Part shown: piece after piece, positions 24,619-33,170 of the stretch
Numbering within the stretch: the first letter of the stretch is position 1
Layout of the letters: each line of letters opens with the position of its first letter
Source of the DNA: Acidimicrobiales bacterium
Lineage (GTDB): Bacteria > Actinomycetota > Acidimicrobiia > Acidimicrobiales > MedAcidi-G1
Length of the DNA: 54,518 nucleotides
NCBI GenBank assembly: GCA_022452145.1
Contig: JAKURY010000015.1
Span: 1 to 54,518 of the forward strand
Reading direction: 5' to 3'
Position numbers and translations under genes: made by a program
Notes under the pieces: model-generated
What the model was told of the DNA's origin: nothing
The model's input: only the letters and a program-made list of their open reading frames with translations
The model's database searches: none

Positions 24619-24706
24619 TCCCGGCCGACCGGTGACCGGGCCCGGTCCACGGGGTAGGTTTCCCGGCCACGGCGACGCCCGGACCCGGACGGCGCCACGA
24701 CACAGG

Positions 24707-25222
24707 ATGGGAGCAGCGGTGGTCGAGCGGGAGGAGATGGACTGGACCCTCTACGGGACGGCGGTCCGCGACCTGGCCCGGATGGTGGCCGACGACGACT
24801 ACCGACCCGACATGATCCTGTGCATCGCCCGTGGTGGGCTCTTCGTGGCCGGCTCGCTGGGCTACGCCCTAGCCGTCAAGAACCTCTACGTGATGAACGT
24901 GGAGTACTACACCGGCGTGGAGGCGCGGCTGGACCTACCGGTGATCCTGCCGCCCTACGTGGACTGGGTGGACCTCGGCGACAAGCGGATCCTCATCGTC
25001 GACGACGTGGCCGACACCGGACACACCCTGGCCCTCGTGCGCGACACCTCCCTGGCCCAGGTGGCCGAGGTGCGATCCGCGGTGCTGTACCAGAAGCCGC
25101 AGTCGATGGTCGACTGCGAGTACGTCTGGCGCCACACCGACAGGTGGATCAACTTCCCGTGGTCCACCGAGCCACCCGTGGTGGACCTCTCGTCGGCCGG
25201 TACGGCCGTGCTGGACGCCTGA
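24707..25222 (+). CDS. Phosphoribosyltransferase (purine salvage type)
   Basis: 171 residues from ATG 24707 (GTG 24719 is an alternative). The PRPP-binding loop ILIVDDVADTGHTLA (residues about 96-110) is unambiguous, and YRPDMILCIARGGLFVAGSLGYAL is the preceding strand-loop of type I PRTases. The closest layout is that of xanthine/hypoxanthine-guanine PRTases, which join a purine base to PRPP, though Gpt-like paralogues with other roles exist. It lies 42 bases from the convergent amidase gene at the edge of the purine-like locus. Confidence 0.83.
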   Translation: MGAAVVEREEMDWTLYGTAVRDLARMVADDDYRPDMILCIARGGLFVAGSLGYALAVKNLYVMNVEYYTGVEARLDLPVILPPYVDWVDLGDKRILIVDDVADTGHTLALVRDTSLAQVAEVRSAVLYQKPQSMVDCEYVWRHTDRWINFPWSTEPPVVDLSSAGTAVLDA

Positions 25223-25226
25223 CCTA

Positions 25227-25253
25227 CCTCGGCTGATTCGAGGGGTCGCCCTC
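25227..25253. terminator. Two alternative hairpins between convergent genes
   Basis: CCTCG/CGAGG (25227-25243) and GAGGG/CCCTC (25240-25253) overlap and could each terminate one of the convergent transcripts ending at 25222 and 25265. Confidence 0.45.
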
Positions 25254-25264
25254 TGGCCGGCCGC

Positions 25265-26719
25265 TCAGGCGTGGATCGGCGCCCTGTGTTCCGACCAGCG
25301 AACCTCGGCCTCGAGTTGCGCCCCGACCGCGATGAGCAGGTCCTCGCGACCGTAGGCGGCGACCAGCTGGACGCCTACCGGCAGGCCGTCCGAGGAGCCG
25401 AGCGGCAGGGAGATGGCCGGCTGGCCCGAGGTGTTGAACGGCGAGGTGTACACCGAGTAGGGGACGGAGCCCTTCGAACCGCGGACCGGGTCTTCGTCGG
25501 TGGGGGTGAGCTCGCCGAGAGGGGGAGGTGGAGCGGCCGTCGTCGGGGTGAGCAGCAGGTCGAAGTCCTCCCACCAGGTCGCCAGGGCCCTGCGCCAGGT
25601 GCCCATAACCGCCTGAGCCCTGGCGTAGTCCGGTGCGGTGAATCCGCGACCCCGTTCGGCCAGGAACCAGGTGCCGGGCTCCACGTCGTCGGCGGTGACC
25701 GTACGGCCCAGCCTGGCGCCGAGGGTCTCGAGGCTCACGACGGCGCCCACGCTCCAGTTCAGGATGAAGGCCCAGGCGAGCTCCTTCAGCTCGCCGATCT
25801 GCCCGAAGGCCTCGGGACGCGATTCGACCACCTCGTGGCCCATGTCGGCCAGCAGGTCGGCTGTCCGGCGGGTGGCGGCCTCGCAGTCCGCATGGGTCGG
25901 GACCCGGTGGTTGTCGGGCATTAGGCCGATGCGCAGGCTGCCCGGATCGGCGCCGACCCGTTCCGCGTACGGGCGCCCGTGGTCGGGGGCGACCACGCCG
26001 TCGCCGGGGAAGGGGATGGCGCAGGCGTCCAGGATGGCCGCGGTGTCGCGCATGGTATGGGTGACGACGTGCTGGCAGGAGAAACTCCACTCCTCCTTCG
26101 GGCCCTGGGAGATCCGTCCCCTGGACGGCTTGAGGCCGACCAGGCCGCACATGGCTGCTGGGATGCGGATGGAGCCGCCCCCGTCGCTGGCGTTGGCCGC
26201 CGGGACCATGCCGGAGGCCACCGCGGCGGCCGCGCCGCCGGAGGATCCACCGGGTCCGTGCCCGGGGTTCCAGGGGTTACGGGTGGGGCCGTAGGAGCGA
26301 GGCTCGGTGGTGGCGACCAGGCCCAATTCGGGCGTGTTGGTGCGCCCCACGTTGATGAAGCCGGCCTGCTTGTAGCGGGTGACCAGGTTGGAGTCGGCGT
26401 CGGCGGTGAAGCCGGCGTCCTTCAGGGCCTGCATGCCGCCGTGCTGGGGCTGGCCGGCCTCCTCGGCCCAGAGGTCCTTGATGAGCATCGGTACGCCGCG
26501 GAACGGTCCGTCGGGTAGGTCGTCGGAGGCGGCCAGCTCCAGGGCACGGTCGAACTGACGGTGGATGACGGCGTTCAGGTTGCCGTTGAGGCGCTCGATG
26601 CGGTCGATCGTGGCCTGAACCGCCTCGACCGCCGACAGGTTGCCGGCGCGGATCATGGCGGCCAGGCCGACGGCGTCGACCCGGGCCAGCTCGTCGGCGG
26701 GGCGGGAGGTGTAGTCCAT
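25265..26719 (-). CDS. Amidase, amidase-signature family
   Basis: 484 residues. The Ser-cisSer-Lys triad of amidase-signature enzymes is visible as Lys81 (PMLIKDLW), Ser159 (GPGGSSGG) and nucleophile Ser183 (SDGGGSIRIPAAMCGLVGLKPS). It hydrolyses an amide to acid plus ammonia or amine in the cytoplasm; the overall pattern resembles 6-aminohexanoate-cyclic-dimer hydrolase and related amidases, but the substrate is open. TACGGT lies 8 bases upstream of ATG 26719 (positions 26728-26733, minus strand), giving its own promoter, 76 bases from the regulator gene on the same strand. Confidence 0.92.
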   Translation of the reverse strand: MDYTSRPADELARVDAVGLAAMIRAGNLSAVEAVQATIDRIERLNGNLNAVIHRQFDRALELAASDDLPDGPFRGVPMLIKDLWAEEAGQPQHGGMQALKDAGFTADADSNLVTRYKQAGFINVGRTNTPELGLVATTEPRSYGPTRNPWNPGHGPGGSSGGAAAAVASGMVPAANASDGGGSIRIPAAMCGLVGLKPSRGRISQGPKEEWSFSCQHVVTHTMRDTAAILDACAIPFPGDGVVAPDHGRPYAERVGADPGSLRIGLMPDNHRVPTHADCEAATRRTADLLADMGHEVVESRPEAFGQIGELKELAWAFILNWSVGAVVSLETLGARLGRTVTADDVEPGTWFLAERGRGFTAPDYARAQAVMGTWRRALATWWEDFDLLLTPTTAAPPPPLGELTPTDEDPVRGSKGSVPYSVYTSPFNTSGQPAISLPLGSSDGLPVGVQLVAAYGREDLLIAVGAQLEAEVRWSEHRAPIHA

Positions 26720-26795
26720 GGCGCTGGACCGTACCGGTGGATACGGCGGCGGTCCGGATCGGGGCGGCTCAACAACCGGTCCGGTGGTGGTCCGG

Positions 26796-27164
26796 CTACC
26801 CGTCGGCCTCGGCCCGCTCCAGGTAGTTGTAGACGGTGAACCTGCTCACCCCGAGGGCCTCGGCGACGTCCTCCACCGACTTGCGGAGCGTGAAGGCCCC
26901 CCAGTCGTTCAGCAGCGACACCGCGTCCTGCTTCTGGGAACGGTCCATCTCAGCGCACGGGAGCCCGATCTCGTGCTCCGCAGCAGCCAGGAGGGTGTCC
27001 AGGGCACGGTGCAGGTCGGGTCGCCTGAGGCCACCGACCACCTTGCCCTCCCAGACCAGCGGAAGGTCGGACTCCGTCAACTCGTCGATGGACAGGACCG
27101 TGCCGCCGAGGGCGTCGGCGATCGGCTGGATCGCCTCCACCAGTGGGTGCACCTGCCGGGTCAT
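26796..27164 (-). CDS. HTH_22 (YheO-like) transcriptional regulator
   Basis: 122 residues. The C-terminal region (residues 95-116, KSVEDVAEALGVSRFTVYNYL) is the HTH_22 helix-turn-helix with its SRxTVYxYL recognition helix. The N-terminal 65 residues look like a shortened YheO/PAS-like sensing domain. It is divergent from the molybdenum-hydroxylase operon, and the 73-base gap carries the 17-base element that recurs 20 kb away, so it is the best candidate for the factor controlling the purine-like locus. A leaderless -10 TAGGGT (27171-27176) serves it; the element covers its -35 region, suggesting autoregulation. Confidence 0.8.
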   Translation of the reverse strand: MTRQVHPLVEAIQPIADALGGTVLSIDELTESDLPLVWEGKVVGGLRRPDLHRALDTLLAAAEHEIGLPCAEMDRSQKQDAVSLLNDWGAFTLRKSVEDVAEALGVSRFTVYNYLERAEADG

Positions 27165-27170
27165 GGCCGA

Positions 27171-27176
27171 ACCCTA
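27171..27176 (-). promoter_or_regulatory. Leaderless -10 element TAGGGT for the HTH_22 regulator
   Basis: On the minus strand TAGGGT is followed by 6 bases and ATG 27164. The -35 region falls inside the 17-base element. Confidence 0.5.
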
Positions 27177-27190
27177 GTCAGGTCCGCTAA

Positions 27191-27207
27191 GTTGACAAAA
27201 TGTTGAC
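27191..27207. promoter_or_regulatory. Shared 17-base operator candidate, copy 1
   Basis: GTTGACAAAATGTTGAC contains a direct repeat of GTTGAC with an 11-base period and an ACA-AAA-TGT dyad. It lies between the divergent regulator and hydroxylase genes, overlapping the -35 regions of both. The identical sequence occurs at 47282-47298 upstream of the PLP-enzyme operon. Confidence 0.7.
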
Positions 27208-27231
27208 GCGAGCGCCGCGAGACGGCAGCAT
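27203..27231 (+). promoter_or_regulatory. Promoter of the molybdenum-hydroxylase operon
   Basis: TTGACG (27203-27208), a 17-base spacer, CAGCAT (27226-27231), then 6 bases to GTG 27238. The -35 hexamer overlaps the second half of the 17-base element. Confidence 0.5.
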
Positions 27232-27237
27232 TACAGG

Positions 27238-28101
27238 GTGACGGTCACGATCGCGCGCACCCTCGACGACGCCTGCGCGGCTCTGGCCGCGGATCCGGAG
27301 GCGCTTGTCCTGGCTGGCGGTACCGACCTCATGGTCGAGGTCAACCGGGGAGACCGCAGTATCGGCAACGTGGTGGCCATCGACCGCGTAAAGGAGTTGC
27401 GGGGTTGGACCCGCGAGGGGGACGTCCTGCGCATCGGTGCCGGAATGACCTACGCGGAGATGGCCGATCCGGAGTTCGCCGCCCTCGTGCCGGCGCTGGC
27501 CCAGGCCGCGCGCACGATCGGTTCACCGCAGATCCGAGCCACCGGCACCATCGGGGGCAACGTGGCCACGGCGTCGCCGGCCGGCGACATGCTGCCCGTT
27601 CTCGTCGCCCTAGACGCCGTCGTCGAGCTCCGGTCCTCCGACGGCGGGCGCCACCTCCCGCTCGACGAGTTCGTGGTCGGCGTCAAGGCCAACGCCCTGG
27701 ACCCCGGCGAGCTGATCACCGCTGTGAGGGTTCCGGTGCTGGACGGACCCCAGGAGTTCCTGAAGGTCGGACCCCGCAATGCCATGGTCATCTCGGTGGC
27801 GTCGGTGGCCCTCGTGGTCGACCCGTCCGGACGAACGATCCGGGTGGGCCTGGGTTCGGTGGGGCCGGTGCCGCTGCGGGCCACCGAGGCCGAGGTGCTC
27901 ATAGCGGCCCGCATCGACTGGGAGGGCGGCGGACCGCTGGCGGCGGTCGACGTGGACAGGTTCGGCGACCTGGTGGCCGACGCCGCCCGACCCATCGACG
28001 ACCACCGGGGCACGGCCGCCTACCGCCGGCATGCCATCGGCGTCATGGCACGTCGGGCCCTGGTCCGGGCCTTCGGGGCGGCCGAAGGGGAAGCCGCGTG
28101 A
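27238..28101 (+). CDS. Molybdenum hydroxylase, FAD-binding subunit (XDH/CoxM-like)
   Basis: 287 residues. LVLAGGTDLMVEVN (FAD pyrophosphate loop) and RATGTIGGNVATASPAGD (second FAD loop) are the family marks, and the C-terminal CO_deh_flav_C domain runs from about 170. It passes electrons from the Fe-S subunit to NAD or another acceptor. It is the first gene of a tight operon; its stop overlaps the start of the 2Fe-2S gene (GTGA, 28098-28101). The three subunits match those of xanthine dehydrogenase and aerobic CO dehydrogenase; substrate choice rests on the large subunit and the context. Confidence 0.92.
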   Translation: MTVTIARTLDDACAALAADPEALVLAGGTDLMVEVNRGDRSIGNVVAIDRVKELRGWTREGDVLRIGAGMTYAEMADPEFAALVPALAQAARTIGSPQIRATGTIGGNVATASPAGDMLPVLVALDAVVELRSSDGGRHLPLDEFVVGVKANALDPGELITAVRVPVLDGPQEFLKVGPRNAMVISVASVALVVDPSGRTIRVGLGSVGPVPLRATEAEVLIAARIDWEGGGPLAAVDVDRFGDLVADAARPIDDHRGTAAYRRHAIGVMARRALVRAFGAAEGEAA

Positions 28102-28595
28102 GGACCGATCCCTACGTCCTGACCGTCAACGGCCATCTCCACGAGGTGGTCGACGGCTGGGCCGGTGAAAGCCTGCTGTTCGTGCTCCGGGAACGCCTCG
28201 GCCTGCCGGGGTCCAAGAACGCCTGCGAGGAGGGAGAGTGCGGATCGTGTTCGGTCCGCCTGGACGGTGAGTTGGTCTGCAGTTGCCTGGTGCTGTCCGC
28301 GGCTGCCGCCGACCGTGCCGTCACCACGGTGGAGGGCCTGTCGGCCACCCACGCCGACGCAGGCCCACTGGCCGACGTGCAACGGGCGTTCGTCGATGCC
28401 GGTGCCGTCCAGTGCGGCTTCTGCACCCCGGGGCTCCTCATGGCCGTGGACGCCCTGTTGGCCGGCGACCCGGATCCCGACGAGCTCACCGTGCGCGAGG
28501 CCATCAGCGGCAACCTCTGTCGGTGCACCGGCTACGGCCGGATCCTGGACGCCGTGGACCGGGCCGCGGCCATCCGACGGGAGGCCCACCCATGA
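28098..28595 (+). CDS. Molybdenum hydroxylase, 2Fe-2S subunit
   Basis: 165 residues. The plant-type 2Fe-2S ligands are Cys43, Cys48, Cys51 and Cys61 or Cys63 (NACEEGECGSC...VCSC). The second cluster uses Cys106, Cys109 (CGFCTPG) and Cys141, Cys143 (CRCTGYG). It relays electrons from molybdenum to FAD. The GTG start overlaps the previous stop, and its own stop overlaps the next ATG (ATGA), showing translational coupling across the three subunits. Confidence 0.94.
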   Translation: MRTDPYVLTVNGHLHEVVDGWAGESLLFVLRERLGLPGSKNACEEGECGSCSVRLDGELVCSCLVLSAAAADRAVTTVEGLSATHADAGPLADVQRAFVDAGAVQCGFCTPGLLMAVDALLAGDPDPDELTVREAISGNLCRCTGYGRILDAVDRAAAIRREAHP

Positions 28596-30898
28596 GCGCG
28601 GTGACGACCACGACGGTCGGCGAGCGGACCCGGGCTCCCGGCATCGGCGAGAGCGCCCCCCGTCCTGACGGGGTCCCCAAGGTGACTGGTGACTTCGCGT
28701 TCTCCAGCGACCTCTGGCACGACCGGATGCTCTGGGGTGGCACCCTGCGGTCTCCCCATCCATCGGCCCGGATCTCGTCGATCGACGTCGCTCGGGCGGT
28801 GGCCACCACCGGGGTCCACGCCGTGCTGACGCACGCCGACGTGCCCGGAATGGCCACCTTCGGCCTCGAGCACCGCGACCAGCCGGTGCTGGCCGGCGAC
28901 GAGGTGCGGTACGAGGGTGAACCGGTGGCCATAGTGGCTGCCGACCATCCCGAGACAGTCCGTCGGGCGTTGGACGCCATCGTCGTGGAATACGAGGTCA
29001 CCGAGTCGCTCGTCGACCCGTCGTCGGCCGAGGCGGCAACACCCATTCATCCGGACGGCAACCTCATCCGTCGGATCCACCTGCGCCACGGCGACCCGTC
29101 GGCCGCCCGGCGCGACGGCCTGGTCACCGTGGAGGGCACCTATGAGGTGGGCATGCAGGACCAGGCCTTCCTCGGCCCGGAGTCGGGGCTGGCAGTTCCG
29201 GCCGATGACGGCGGGGTGGACCTGTTCGTCGCCACCCAGTGGCTCCACGCGGACCGCGACCAGGTGGCCGACTGCCTCGGGCTGGACCCCGACAGGGTCA
29301 GGGTGACCCTGGCCGGCGTGGGCGGGGCGTTCGGCGCCCGGGAGGACCTCAGCCTTCACGTCCACCTCTGCATGCTCGCCCTGTACACCGGTCGGCCGGT
29401 GAAGATGGTCTATTCACGCCAGGAGAGCTTCCACGGGCACGTGCACCGGCATCCGGCCCGCATGTGGTACCGGCACCACGCCGAGCCCGACGGCACGCTG
29501 GTCCGGGTCGAGGCCCGGCTGCTCCTCGACGGCGGGGCCTACGCCTCGTCCAGCGGCGCGGTGATCGCAAACGCCACCTGCTTCGCCGCCGGGCCCTACC
29601 GGGTCCCGTCGGCCGACATCGACGGGGTGGTGGTGCGCACCAACAACCCGCCCTGTGGGGCGATGCGGGGATTCGGGGCGGTCCAGACCTGCATGGCCCA
29701 CGAGGCCCAGATGGACCGCCTGGCGGCCGCCCTGGGAATGGACCCGATCGACCTACGGCTCAAAAACGCCCTGGCCCCCGGCGACCGCCTGATCACCGGA
29801 CAGGTGCTCACCGGCACGCTCCCGGTGGCGGAGGTAATCCGGACCTGCGCAGAGCATCCGTCGGCCGCCGTGTGGTCCGACGAGCCCATGACCCGGCCGG
29901 GCGGTGCCGGCCGGACCGCCGACGCCGGCCACGTGGTGCGCGGCGAGGCGCTGGCCGTGGGGTTCAAGAACCTCATGTTCTCGGAGGGCTTCGACGACTC
30001 GTCGGCCGCCCGGTGCGAGCTGCGCGACGGGGTGGTGACCATCACCAGTGCGTGTGCCGAGGTCGGCCAGGGCTTCGTGACCCTGGCCGTCCAGATCGCC
30101 CGTGAGGTGCTGGGCGTGGACGATGTGCTCCTGGCCCCGGCGGAGACGACGACCATCGGGTCGGCCGGCTCGACCTCGGCCAGTCGCCAGACCTGGATGT
30201 CGGGTGGCGCCGTACAGAAGGCCTGCGAGGAGGTACGAGCCGCCCTCCTGGCCCGGGTGGCGGATTCCCACGACGTGCCAGTCGACGACCTGGTCCTGGT
30301 CGACGGCCGGGTGGCCTCGCTCTCGGGGAGCCTGAGCGTGGACCTGGCCGAGGCCAGCGTCCAGCCTCTGTCGGCCGACGTGGTCCACCGGCACGCCCCG
30401 ACCTCGCCGTTGGACGCCGACGGGCAGGGCGATGCCCACGTCTCGTTCGCCGTCTCGGCCCACCGAGCCATCGTCGACGTAGACCCGGACCTCGGGCTCG
30501 TGCGGGTAGTCGAGCTCACCACCTCCCAGGACGTGGGGAGGGTGCTCAACCCGCTCCAGGCGGTCGGACAGTTGGAGGGCGGTGCCGCCCAGGGCGTCGG
30601 GCTGGCCGTCATGGAGGAGGTCCTGGTTTCTGACGGTCGAATCCGCAACGCCTCGTTCACCGACTACCTGGTGCCCACAGCCCTGGACATGCCACCGGTC
30701 GAGATAGCGCTTCTGATAGAGCAGCCGGAGCCCGGGGCGCCCTTCGGCGCCAAGGGGATCGGCGAGCCGCCGTGCATCTCGTCGACCGCAGCGGTCGTCG
30801 CCGCCCTGCGCGACGCCACGGGCCTGGAGCTGGCCCGGGTGCCGGTGCGCCCGGTCGACATAGCCCTGGGCGGCGACGCCCCGGGGATGGACCGATGA
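28592..30898 (+). CDS. Molybdenum hydroxylase, molybdopterin-binding large subunit
   Basis: 768 residues with the aldehyde oxidase/xanthine dehydrogenase a/b hammerhead (residues about 20-130) and Mo-binding domains (140-745). GGAFGAREDL, AMRGFGAVQT and the C-terminal KGIGEPP with the presumed catalytic base Glu725 are present. It hydroxylates a heterocycle or aldehyde using water. CoxL enzymes carry the active-site CSFR loop; I do not see it here, so CO dehydrogenase is unlikely. With AllC-like and 8-oxoguanine-deaminase-like genes downstream, a purine or similar N-heterocycle is the likely substrate. Confidence 0.92.
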   Translation: MSAVTTTTVGERTRAPGIGESAPRPDGVPKVTGDFAFSSDLWHDRMLWGGTLRSPHPSARISSIDVARAVATTGVHAVLTHADVPGMATFGLEHRDQPVLAGDEVRYEGEPVAIVAADHPETVRRALDAIVVEYEVTESLVDPSSAEAATPIHPDGNLIRRIHLRHGDPSAARRDGLVTVEGTYEVGMQDQAFLGPESGLAVPADDGGVDLFVATQWLHADRDQVADCLGLDPDRVRVTLAGVGGAFGAREDLSLHVHLCMLALYTGRPVKMVYSRQESFHGHVHRHPARMWYRHHAEPDGTLVRVEARLLLDGGAYASSSGAVIANATCFAAGPYRVPSADIDGVVVRTNNPPCGAMRGFGAVQTCMAHEAQMDRLAAALGMDPIDLRLKNALAPGDRLITGQVLTGTLPVAEVIRTCAEHPSAAVWSDEPMTRPGGAGRTADAGHVVRGEALAVGFKNLMFSEGFDDSSAARCELRDGVVTITSACAEVGQGFVTLAVQIAREVLGVDDVLLAPAETTTIGSAGSTSASRQTWMSGGAVQKACEEVRAALLARVADSHDVPVDDLVLVDGRVASLSGSLSVDLAEASVQPLSADVVHRHAPTSPLDADGQGDAHVSFAVSAHRAIVDVDPDLGLVRVVELTTSQDVGRVLNPLQAVGQLEGGAAQGVGLAVMEEVLVSDGRIRNASFTDYLVPTALDMPPVEIALLIEQPEPGAPFGAKGIGEPPCISSTAAVVAALRDATGLELARVPVRPVDIALGGDAPGMDR

Positions 30899-32199
30899 GC
30901 GGCCTCCACATCGACGGAGACCGGCTGCTGGGGAGGATCGACGACCTGGCCACCATCGGTCCGATCGACGGTGGTGGTTCCTGCCGCCTAGCCCTGACCG
31001 ACGAGGACAAGGGTGGCCGCGACCTCGTCGTGGCATGGATGACGGACCTGGGCCTGGACATCAGCATGGACGGCATCGGCAACGTGGTGGGGGTGCGGGC
31101 CGGCCGTACCGACGGCCCCCCTGTAATGACCGGGAGCCACATCGACACGGTCCGGACGGGGGGCCGCTTCGACGGCAACCTGGGGGTCCTGGCCGGCCTC
31201 GAGGTGATCGAGACCCTCGAGCAGCACGGGATCAGGACCGAGCACCCGTTCGCCGTGGCCTTCTTCACCGACGAGGAGGGCTCCCGCTTCCCGCCGGACA
31301 TGCTGGGCAGCCTCGTCTACGTGGGCGGCATGGGCCTCGAGGAGGCTCTGGACATCGTGGGCATCGACGGCGCGGTGGTCGGCGAGGAGCTGGACCGCAT
31401 CGGCTACCGGGGGACCTCGCCGTGCCCCGGCGTCGCTCCCCGGGCCTTCGTGGAACTCCACGTGGAGCAGGGACCGGTGCTGGAGGCCGAGGGCGTCACC
31501 ATCGGAGCCGTCACCGGGGTCCAGGGAATCTCGTGGACCGAGCTGGCCATCACCGGCCAGTCCAACCACGCCGGCACCACGCCTATGGATCTCAGGCACG
31601 ACCCCGGATACGTGGCTGCTGCCATCGCCACCCACGTTCGCCAACTGGCGGTCCGGATGGGTGGCCGCCAGGTGGCCACCGTCGGTCGCCTGGAGCTCCA
31701 TCCCAACCTCGTCAACGTGGTCGCAGCCACCGCCACGCTGACCGTGGATCTGCGCAACACAGACGAGGCGCTCCTCTGCGAGGCCGAGGCCGACCTGGCC
31801 GGGTTCGTGGCCGCCGCCGCCACCGCCGAGGGGGTGAACGTCGCCGAGCGCACGCTGGCCCGGTTCCAACCGGTCGTGTTCGACGACCGGGTGGTCGACA
31901 CCGTGGCCGCCGTGGCCGCCGACCTGGGCCACTCGGTGAGGCGGCTCCCGTCTGGTGCCGGACACGACGCCCAGATGATGGCCCGCCTCTGTCCGACCGG
32001 CATGGTCTTCGTGCCCAGCCGGGACGGCATCAGCCACAACCCGGCCGAGTTCACCGAGCCCGAGGACCTGGTGGCCGGCGGCGACGTGCTGCTGCGGACC
32101 ATGCTGACCCTGGACTCAAAGGACCTGGCCGAGCCCGGGTCAGGGGGGCCGGATGTGGGCCACGACGCTGCGACCCGAGATGCCGGAGCCTCCGCATGA
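30895..32199 (+). CDS. M20-family amidohydrolase, AllC/N-carbamoylase-like
   Basis: 434 residues. Metal-binding motifs GSHIDTV (His82), DGNLGVLAG (Asp93), DEEGSRF (Glu127/128), ELHVEQGP, SNHAGTTPM, GAGHDAQMM and ISHNPAE match the branch that includes allantoate amidohydrolase, beta-ureidopropionase and L-carbamoylases. It would hydrolyse a carbamoyl or ureido compound to ammonia, CO2 and an amino acid or ureidoglycine-like product in the cytoplasm. ATGA overlap with the previous gene shows coupling. AllC is the best guess from context, but motif level alone does not separate the substrates. Confidence 0.9.
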   Translation: MSGLHIDGDRLLGRIDDLATIGPIDGGGSCRLALTDEDKGGRDLVVAWMTDLGLDISMDGIGNVVGVRAGRTDGPPVMTGSHIDTVRTGGRFDGNLGVLAGLEVIETLEQHGIRTEHPFAVAFFTDEEGSRFPPDMLGSLVYVGGMGLEEALDIVGIDGAVVGEELDRIGYRGTSPCPGVAPRAFVELHVEQGPVLEAEGVTIGAVTGVQGISWTELAITGQSNHAGTTPMDLRHDPGYVAAAIATHVRQLAVRMGGRQVATVGRLELHPNLVNVVAATATLTVDLRNTDEALLCEAEADLAGFVAAAATAEGVNVAERTLARFQPVVFDDRVVDTVAAVAADLGHSVRRLPSGAGHDAQMMARLCPTGMVFVPSRDGISHNPAEFTEPEDLVAGGDVLLRTMLTLDSKDLAEPGSGGPDVGHDAATRDAGASA

Positions 32200-33170
32200 G
32201 CCGGGTCCTGACGGTAGGCGCAGCGCAGATGGGACCCATCCAGCAGGCCGACACGCGTACGCAGGTCGTCGAGCGGCTCATCGCCCTGCTCCGCTCCGGA
32301 AGCGCTGCCGGTTGCCACCTCGTGGTCTTCCCGGAGTTGACGCTCACCACCTTCTTCCCGCGGTGGTGGGTGGACGACCTGGCCGAGGCCGACCGCTTCT
32401 ACGAGACCGAGATGCCCGGCCCGGAGACCCGCCCCCTCTTCGACGAGGCCCGACGCCTCGGCGTGGGGTTCCACCTCGGCTATGCCGAGCTGACCCCGGA
32501 CGGCCACCGCTACAACACAGCGATCCTTGTCGAGCGGGACGGTTCGATCGTCGGGAAGTACCGCAAGGTGCACCTGCCCGGCCACTCCGAACACGAGCCG
32601 TGGCGGGCCTTCCAGCACCTCGAGCGCTACTACTTCGAGCCGGGCGACGGCTTCGCCGTGCACGGGGCGTTCGGTGGGGTAGTCGGCATGGCCATCTGCA
32701 ACGACCGCCGCTGGCCCGAGACCTACCGGGTGCTAGGCCTCCAGGGCTGCGAGCTGGCTCTCATCGGATACAACACGCCGATCCACTACGCGCCTGATCC
32801 CGACCAGGATCGCCTGCAGGGGTTCCACAACCGGCTGGTACTCCAGTCCGGCGCCTACCAGAACGGCATGTGGGTGGTCGGCGTGGCCAAGTCCGGTGAG
32901 GAGGAGGGCTGTGCCCTGCTGGGCGAGAGCGCCATCGTCGCCCCGTCGGGCGAGGTCATGGCGCAGTGCTCCACCGACGGCGACGAGCTGGTGGTGGCCG
33001 AGGCCGACCTGGACCTGTGCGCGAACTACAAGGAGACGCTGTTCGACTTCGACCGGTACCGCCGGCCCGAGGTCTACGGTCGTATCACCGCCCAGCGGGG
33101 GCCGGAGGTTCCCGCCGAGGTCCGATCGGCCCTGGATGCCAGCGTGGAGTCAGGGGAGGAGCGGCCATGA
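32196..33170 (+). CDS. Nitrilase-superfamily N-carbamoyl-D-amino-acid hydrolase-like
   Basis: 324 residues. The Glu-Lys-Cys triad is Glu47 (FPELTLTTFFPRWW), Lys124 (KYRKVHLPG) and Cys168 (AICNDRRWPE). Glu47 in the FPEL context, RKVHLPGH and the CNDRRWPE string are those of D-carbamoylases (Agrobacterium enzyme: Glu47, Lys127, Cys172). It would remove an N-carbamoyl group, releasing CO2 and ammonia. Together with the M20 enzyme it provides two chemically similar, structurally unrelated decarbamoylating steps. ATGA overlaps on both sides. Confidence 0.92.
   Translation: MSRVLTVGAAQMGPIQQADTRTQVVERLIALLRSGSAAGCHLVVFPELTLTTFFPRWWVDDLAEADRFYETEMPGPETRPLFDEARRLGVGFHLGYAELTPDGHRYNTAILVERDGSIVGKYRKVHLPGHSEHEPWRAFQHLERYYFEPGDGFAVHGAFGGVVGMAICNDRRWPETYRVLGLQGCELALIGYNTPIHYAPDPDQDRLQGFHNRLVLQSGAYQNGMWVVGVAKSGEEEGCALLGESAIVAPSGEVMAQCSTDGDELVVAEADLDLCANYKETLFDFDRYRRPEVYGRITAQRGPEVPAEVRSALDASVESGEERP

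Noticed and set aside
28592-30898. Aerobic CO dehydrogenase large subunit
   Set aside because: The CSFR-type active-site loop of form I CoxL was not found, and the context is purine-like.
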